Positions 59,959-64,000 of a stretch of 64,000 nt of DNA are shown here, piece by piece; position 1 is the first letter of the stretch, and the number at the start of each line of letters is the position of its first letter. Source of the DNA: Emticicia sp. CRIBPO (GTDB lineage Bacteria; Bacteroidota; Bacteroidia; Cytophagales; Spirosomataceae). Under the pieces are notes generated by a model. That model was not told where the DNA came from. It worked only from the letters and a program-made list of their open reading frames with translations, and did no database searches. The position numbers were made by a program, and so were the translations under genes. The stretch covers positions 372,001 through 436,000 of the forward strand of contig NZ_JAAAKV010000004.1 of the NCBI RefSeq assembly GCF_009905725.1. The letters run 5' to 3'.

Positions 59959-62900
59959 TTACAATCCTGCCCTGATACCAAACACAAGACTTTTCTCTGT
60001 CAGGTTAATTCCGAAAATCTGGTCATTGAACGTTCTGCTCGAACTCGTAAACTCCGGGTCGCTCACTTTGAACTTGGTGAATAACAGCGGGTTGGTAGCC
60101 GTCACGTAGACATTCAAAGTGCTCAGTTTGAGCTTGGACAAGATGTTGTTCTTGAAATTATAACCCAATGAAGCATTTCTCAACTTGATAAATGACCCGT
60201 CTGCATACAGGTAAGCATCCGCATTTACCGGCCTTTCCGAATCCCAGTTGGCCATCGGATAGGTGTTCGTAGGATTTTCAGGCTTCCAGCGGTCATTCAG
60301 GAATGAAGGCTCAGGATAACGGCCCGTCAGTGTCGGTCTCAGGTAGCCGTTCAGTACCGTTTGTCCGAGACGGCCGAAGAAAAACAGTGAAAGATCAAAA
60401 CCTTTGTAAGAGAACGTGTTGGTGATACCGCCCTGAAGCTGAGGAACATTGCTTCCTACAATCTGACGGTCGTTCGTGGCGTCGATGATCCCGTCATTGT
60501 TCAAATCCCTGAATTTTGGACGTCCCACGCCGGGCTTGCCCAGCGGGTTTTTGGTATCTGATGGGTAATATTTGGCAGCAGCCTCAGCTTCACCCAGTTG
60601 CCATACGCCGTCAACCACATAATCATAATAGCTGATCACCGGGCTTCCGATAAACCACCTGTTACCGATGTCATCGTTCGTTCCGCCATATAGTTTTACA
60701 ATTTCTTCCTTGTTTTTGGCCAGCGAGATGTTGGTTGTCCATCTTAACCCGTTGCTCCGGTCTATGTTGACCGTGTTGACGGTCAGTTCAATTCCTTTGT
60801 TCTGGGTAGAACCGATATTCGCCTGGATCAGACCGAAACCTGAGGCCGTCGGCAATTGCCTGTCCATCAGAAGGTCGTCGGTTTTGGCCTGGTACACATC
60901 CAGTGAGCCTGAAATACGGTCATTGAAGAATCCGAAATCAATTCCGATGTCGATTTGTCCCGTTGATTCCCATTTAAGATCCGGGTTAGGGATCAGGTTA
61001 GGTACAAAGCCGATGGCCGGCGTGGCATCCCAGGCATACAGGGTTTTGGATATCCGGCCACCGGTGGTGTAAGGTCCTACAGCGGCGTTGCCCGTACGGC
61101 CGTACCCGATTCTGACTTTCAGTTCATTGATTGAGGTCAGGCCTTTCATGAATGCCTCTTCGTTCATTTTCCAGGCTACAGCAAAAGACGGGAAGAAGCC
61201 CCATTTTTTGCCCGGTGCCAATACCGAAGAACCGTCATAGCGGCCCGTGGCCGTGATCAGGTACTTGTTCATCAGGCTGTAGTTCACACGGCCCATCCAC
61301 GACATCATCTTGATCTGGGAGAAGTCCGAACCAAAGCTTTTGGCACCCGATCCCACCTGGGAACCTAAGTTGTACCATAGCTGAGAAGGGTAAGGCAGGT
61401 CCTGTGCCTCGATATCGGAAAATTCATAACGGTCGCTCTGCACCGACTGCAGGGCCGTAAAACTCAGGTTATGATTCGTTCCGATGCTTTTATCATAGAA
61501 TAAGAGGTTTTCCATCACATAGTTAAAGCGGTTGCTCTGACGGTATCTTCCCGTAAATGAAGCCGCCGTTCCTTTGCTCGCTGCCGGGCTTAGGAAATTA
61601 CCCTGGCGGTTCTGAGACATATCCGGACCGAAGTTCATACGGTATCTCAGTCCCTTTGCCAGTTTTACCTCGGCAAAAAGACTCGCCATGATCCTGTTAG
61701 TGCGTCGGTTGTCCAGTTCACCTTCGATCTTCGGGATCGGGTTATACACCTGCGGGTCACCACCCGGTTGTGAAATCAGGATACCGTTGGCATCATAAGG
61801 CTGGGCCAGTTTATAGTTGCCCAGGGCCTCGGCATATAAGTTCGAACCCCAGTTTTGTTCGTTCAGGTTCAGGTTGACCGATCCGCCCACTTTCAGGAAT
61901 TTGGTTGCCTGAAGCTCCACCGCCAGCCTTGAACTGTAACGGGTAAAGTCCTGGCCCAGCTGAATGCCTTTTTGATTAAAATAACCTACTGAAAATGAAG
62001 CACTCAGGTTTTCAGACCCACCCTGGAAACTCAGCTGGTGGCTTTGCTGGAAGCCCTGACGCATCACGTAATCTTCCCAGCTCGTATTGCCCACGTTGGC
62101 AGCATTATAAACAGGCACCTGGTCTACCACGGGATAACCGTAAAGGGCCATGTTGGCTTTTTCCTGGGCTGTAGCCGGACGGTATTTCGGGATCAGGTTT
62201 TCTTTGTTATCCCATTCATATCCTTTCGAAACCTCAGCCCACTGATCGGTGCTGAAAATGGCTTTATCCTGTACCGGGTTAGGGAAGGGAGTCGTATAGT
62301 TGGTCGGATTCCCATCCCCGCGGTAGCCGTCGCGTCTTAATTCGGCAAAGTCGGCACCGCTCAGCATTTCAAGTGGGGCCAGTGGGGCAGAAATACCCGC
62401 AAAACCGTTATAAGTCACCTGCGTTTTACCTCTTTTGCCTTTTTTACTCGTCACGAGGATGACGCCGTTGGCACCACGTGAACCGTAAATAGCAGTTGCT
62501 GAAGCATCCTTCAGGATTTCGATAGATTCGATATCATTCGGGTTGAAATCGTTAATTCCCGAGCCTGGGGCCAGTGGAATGCCGTCCAGTACAAACAGCG
62601 GATCATTGGAAGCGTTCAATGAACGGTTACCACGGATCCTGATGGCCGGGGCAGCACCCGGTCTGGCGTTGGTCTGGGCAATGTCGACCCCCGCAGCCCT
62701 TCCCTGCATCGCCTGTGAAAGGTTCTGCACCGGAACAGCTTCCAGTTGTTTGGAAGAAATAGAAGACAAAGACCCGGTTACGTCACTTTTTTTGACGGTA
62801 CCGTATCCTACCACCACCACTTCCTGCAGAGCCTGGTCGTCAGACTCCAGGACTACGTCTATCACCGATTTTGAACCCACGGTTACTTCCTGGGTTTTAT

Positions 62901-63198
62901 ATCCAACAAATGAAAAGACCAATACCGCACTCTTATCCGGTACGGAAATCTTATAAGAACCGTCATTACCGCTAACAGTACCCGCAGAGGTACCTTTAAG
63001 CACAATACTCACACCTGGTAATAAATCGCCCTCTGAACCTTTCACCGTACCGGTGACAGCAAGAGCGGCTACAGTAGAAATAGAAATTTCCGGGACAATT
63101 TTACCCCCGCCTGCGATGGCCGGAAACTGACCGAACGTAAGGGCCAGCAACCACAGGGGTATGATGGAGCCTTTAATTCTGAGTAATTTTTTTAACAT
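59959..63198 (-). CDS. SusC/RagA family TonB-linked outer membrane receptor
   Basis: 1079 aa from the ATG at 63198; an in-frame TTG at 63210 would add four residues. Signal peptide about 1-30, then a carboxypeptidase-D-like domain (GTSAGTVSGNDGSYKISV) and the classic TonB-box region VVVGYGTVKKSDVTGSLSSI. The plug carries IRGNRSLNASNDPLFVLDG and ATAIYGSRGANGVILVTSKKG. The beta barrel fills the rest, ending in the usual aromatic/hydrophobic C terminus (LVFGIRAGL). It imports the oligosaccharide bound by the SusD partner and needs the TonB complex. No sigma/anti-sigma regulator is adjacent. Confidence 0.96.
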   Translation of the reverse strand: MLKKLLRIKGSIIPLWLLALTFGQFPAIAGGGKIVPEISISTVAALAVTGTVKGSEGDLLPGVSIVLKGTSAGTVSGNDGSYKISVPDKSAVLVFSFVGYKTQEVTVGSKSVIDVVLESDDQALQEVVVVGYGTVKKSDVTGSLSSISSKQLEAVPVQNLSQAMQGRAAGVDIAQTNARPGAAPAIRIRGNRSLNASNDPLFVLDGIPLAPGSGINDFNPNDIESIEILKDASATAIYGSRGANGVILVTSKKGKRGKTQVTYNGFAGISAPLAPLEMLSGADFAELRRDGYRGDGNPTNYTTPFPNPVQDKAIFSTDQWAEVSKGYEWDNKENLIPKYRPATAQEKANMALYGYPVVDQVPVYNAANVGNTSWEDYVMRQGFQQSHQLSFQGGSENLSASFSVGYFNQKGIQLGQDFTRYSSRLAVELQATKFLKVGGSVNLNLNEQNWGSNLYAEALGNYKLAQPYDANGILISQPGGDPQVYNPIPKIEGELDNRRTNRIMASLFAEVKLAKGLRYRMNFGPDMSQNRQGNFLSPAASKGTAASFTGRYRQSNRFNYVMENLLFYDKSIGTNHNLSFTALQSVQSDRYEFSDIEAQDLPYPSQLWYNLGSQVGSGAKSFGSDFSQIKMMSWMGRVNYSLMNKYLITATGRYDGSSVLAPGKKWGFFPSFAVAWKMNEEAFMKGLTSINELKVRIGYGRTGNAAVGPYTTGGRISKTLYAWDATPAIGFVPNLIPNPDLKWESTGQIDIGIDFGFFNDRISGSLDVYQAKTDDLLMDRQLPTASGFGLIQANIGSTQNKGIELTVNTVNIDRSNGLRWTTNISLAKNKEEIVKLYGGTNDDIGNRWFIGSPVISYYDYVVDGVWQLGEAEAAAKYYPSDTKNPLGKPGVGRPKFRDLNNDGIIDATNDRQIVGSNVPQLQGGITNTFSYKGFDLSLFFFGRLGQTVLNGYLRPTLTGRYPEPSFLNDRWKPENPTNTYPMANWDSERPVNADAYLYADGSFIKLRNASLGYNFKNNILSKLKLSTLNVYVTATNPLLFTKFKVSDPEFTSSSRTFNDQIFGINLTEKSLVFGIRAGL

Positions 63199-63439
63199 AG
63201 GAATGTTCAAGTTTTAGATTAGATAGAATAAATAATTACAATTAATTATCCGAAAGTTTATATTTATCAATTCCGATAGCATCCTGCAGTCGCATGCAGG
63301 ACACTGCCTGTGAATAAAAAGCGAAATAAAAATGTTGATTACCGGCTCAGAACGCCATTTATGTTTTAAATTATTATTGAAAAGCAGGAGAGTGTTTCCG
63401 ACCCCTCCTGTCCCTCCAGGAATCCTGTCGATAAAATCG

Positions 63440-63527
63440 GGCACCCAGCTGTCCAGCGTCTCAGACGCCCCGGACGGTGTTACACGGTCTTCGACCGCAT
63501 CCTGTCCATCCTGAAATCCTGTCCATA
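63440..63527. repeat. Long hairpin-bearing repeat, copy A
   Basis: Contains the palindrome GCGTCT-C-AGACGC and the phrase CCCGGACGG...CACGGTC, then CCTGTCCATCCTGAAATCC. It repeats at 63811-63897 and 63921-64000 with a few substitutions. An 11-base AATCCTGTC-type word lies at the end of each copy. Confidence 0.7.
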
Positions 63528-63558
63528 AAAATATCAGCACCTTTGGCCTCGCGTTCAG

Positions 63559-63810
63559 TTTTTCTGGTCACTACTTCAATTTTTCTGGTCACTACTTCAG
63601 TTTTTCTGGTCACTACTTCAGTTTTTCTGGTCTCTACTTCAATCTTTCCGGTCACTACTTCAGTTTTTCTGGTCTCTACTTCAATCTTTCCGGTCACTAC
63701 TTCAATTTTTCTGGTCGCTACCTCAGTTTTTCTGGTCGCTACTTCAATCTTTCAGGTCTCTACTTCAATTATTCCGGTCGATATTTCAATTATTCAGGTC
63801 TCTGCTTTCC
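63559..63810. repeat. 21-bp tandem repeat array (about 12 units)
   Basis: Units of the type TTTTTCTGGTCACTACTTCAG start every 21 bases from 63559 to 63810, with variation at a few positions (CTGG/CCGG/CAGG, CACT/CTCT/CGCT, CAA/CAG). The last two units degrade towards GGTCTCTGCTTTCC, which is also part of the long repeat at 63811, so the array looks like an amplified fragment of it. There are no spacers, so it is not a CRISPR array. Confidence 0.85.
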
Positions 63811-64000
63811 GGTCCCGGCTGTCCAGCGTCTCAGACACCCCGGACGGCGTCACACGGTCTCCGACCGTATCCTGTCCATCCTGAAATCCTGTCAATAATG
63901 AAAACCGGTCTCTGCTTTCCGGTCCCGGCTGTCCAGCGTCTCAGACGCCCCGGACGGTGTCACACGGTCTCCGACCGCATCCTGTCCCTCCTGAAATCCT
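63811..64000. repeat. Long repeat copies B and C, tandem with a 109-bp period, continuing past the edge
   Basis: GTCCAGCGTC recurs at 63821 and 63930 (109 bases apart), with the same flanking order: GGTCCCGGCT, CAGAC(A/G)CCCCGGACGG, CACACGGTCTCCGACCG (CGGTC-TCC-GACCG hairpin), ATCCTGTCC and CTGAAATCCT. Copy C is cut by the window edge. Confidence 0.75.

Larger units (their letters stand above)
63199..64000. other. Gene-free repeat field at the right edge
   Basis: No credible gene. 63199-63400 is AT-rich and should hold the susC promoter. It also has a CCTGCA/TGCAGG hairpin (63282-63299). From about 63440 to the edge it is GC-richer repeat DNA, listed separately. Long open frames cross it on both strands only because the 21-bp unit is a multiple of three. 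Confidence 0.6.

Noticed and set aside
63559-63810. Possible CRISPR array
   Set aside because: The 21-bp units abut directly with no unique spacers, and no cas genes are present.
63461-63884. Long open frames on both strands across the 21-bp repeats (heptad-like KTEVVTR or VFLVTTS repeats)
   Set aside because: A 21-bp unit without stops gives open frames on both strands by arithmetic. There is no start context, domain or conservation sign, so they are treated as non-coding repeat DNA.

Overview
The window looks like part of a chromosome from a Bacteroidota bacterium, most likely of the order Cytophagales. Supporting signs are two SusC-type TonB-linked receptors and a SusD lipoprotein, TAnnTTTG-type -7 boxes with weak or no Shine-Dalgarno sequences, an ECF sigma factor/putative anti-sigma pair, moderate GC content with very AT-rich gaps, and many degenerate intergenic repeats. 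No rRNA, tRNA, CRISPR array, transposase or phage gene was recognised.

Layout. 1-951 is the N-terminal part of a SusC/RagA receptor running off the left edge, followed by a 950-bp AT-rich gap with a possible small RNA. 1906-8778 (minus strand) holds a gamma-glutamyltransferase lipoprotein, an ECF sigma/anti-sigma/DUF4097-like operon and an M1-type metallopeptidase. 9177-14682 has gltX and then four diverged tandem paralogues of an unrecognised multi-pass membrane protein. 14879-24561 is mostly housekeeping: a 62-aa ORF overlapping an AIM24-family gene, a sugar epimerase-like protein, two coupled DUF3857/transglutaminase-like proteins (one without catalytic residues), dnaX with a poly-A slippery site and a -1-frame tau extension, a LOG-family protein and rpiB. 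24716-41583 has a Cys-rich two-gene unit, glyS, rbfA, an FtsX-like permease, a second M1 peptidase, a small DUF6169-like two-gene cassette, a radical SAM/SPASM protein, a SnoaL-GNAT-nitrilase operon, adenine deaminase coupled to a beta-lactamase-fold hydrolase, and an MFS transporter.

41864-63198 is the main accessory region. It reads as a polysaccharide utilisation locus for rhamnogalacturonan I (pectin backbone): two GH105-type unsaturated glucuronyl hydrolases, a six-hairpin glycosidase-like protein, a PL26-like exo-lyase, a CE12-type acetylesterase, L-rhamnose mutarotase, a GntR-type regulator, a Tat-exported Gfo/Idh/MocA oxidoreductase, a DUF1080 (3-keto-glycoside hydrolase family) protein and a SusC/SusD pair. 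An rRNA pseudouridine synthase and three small genes sit between the enzymes and the SusCD pair. The likely order of action is deacetylation, exo-lyase cleavage to unsaturated galacturonyl-rhamnose, GH105 hydrolysis, then rhamnose mutarotation. No rhamnose catabolic genes are in the window.

The right edge (63400-64000) is a repeat field: twelve 21-bp tandem units flanked by copies of a longer hairpin-bearing repeat that continues past the window.

The points most worth following are the dnaX recoding site, the four-gene membrane paralogue array, the DUF6169-like cassette flanked by inverted short repeats, the Cys-rich coupled pair, and the nested repeat field. All functions are assigned by reading motifs; no database search was possible.
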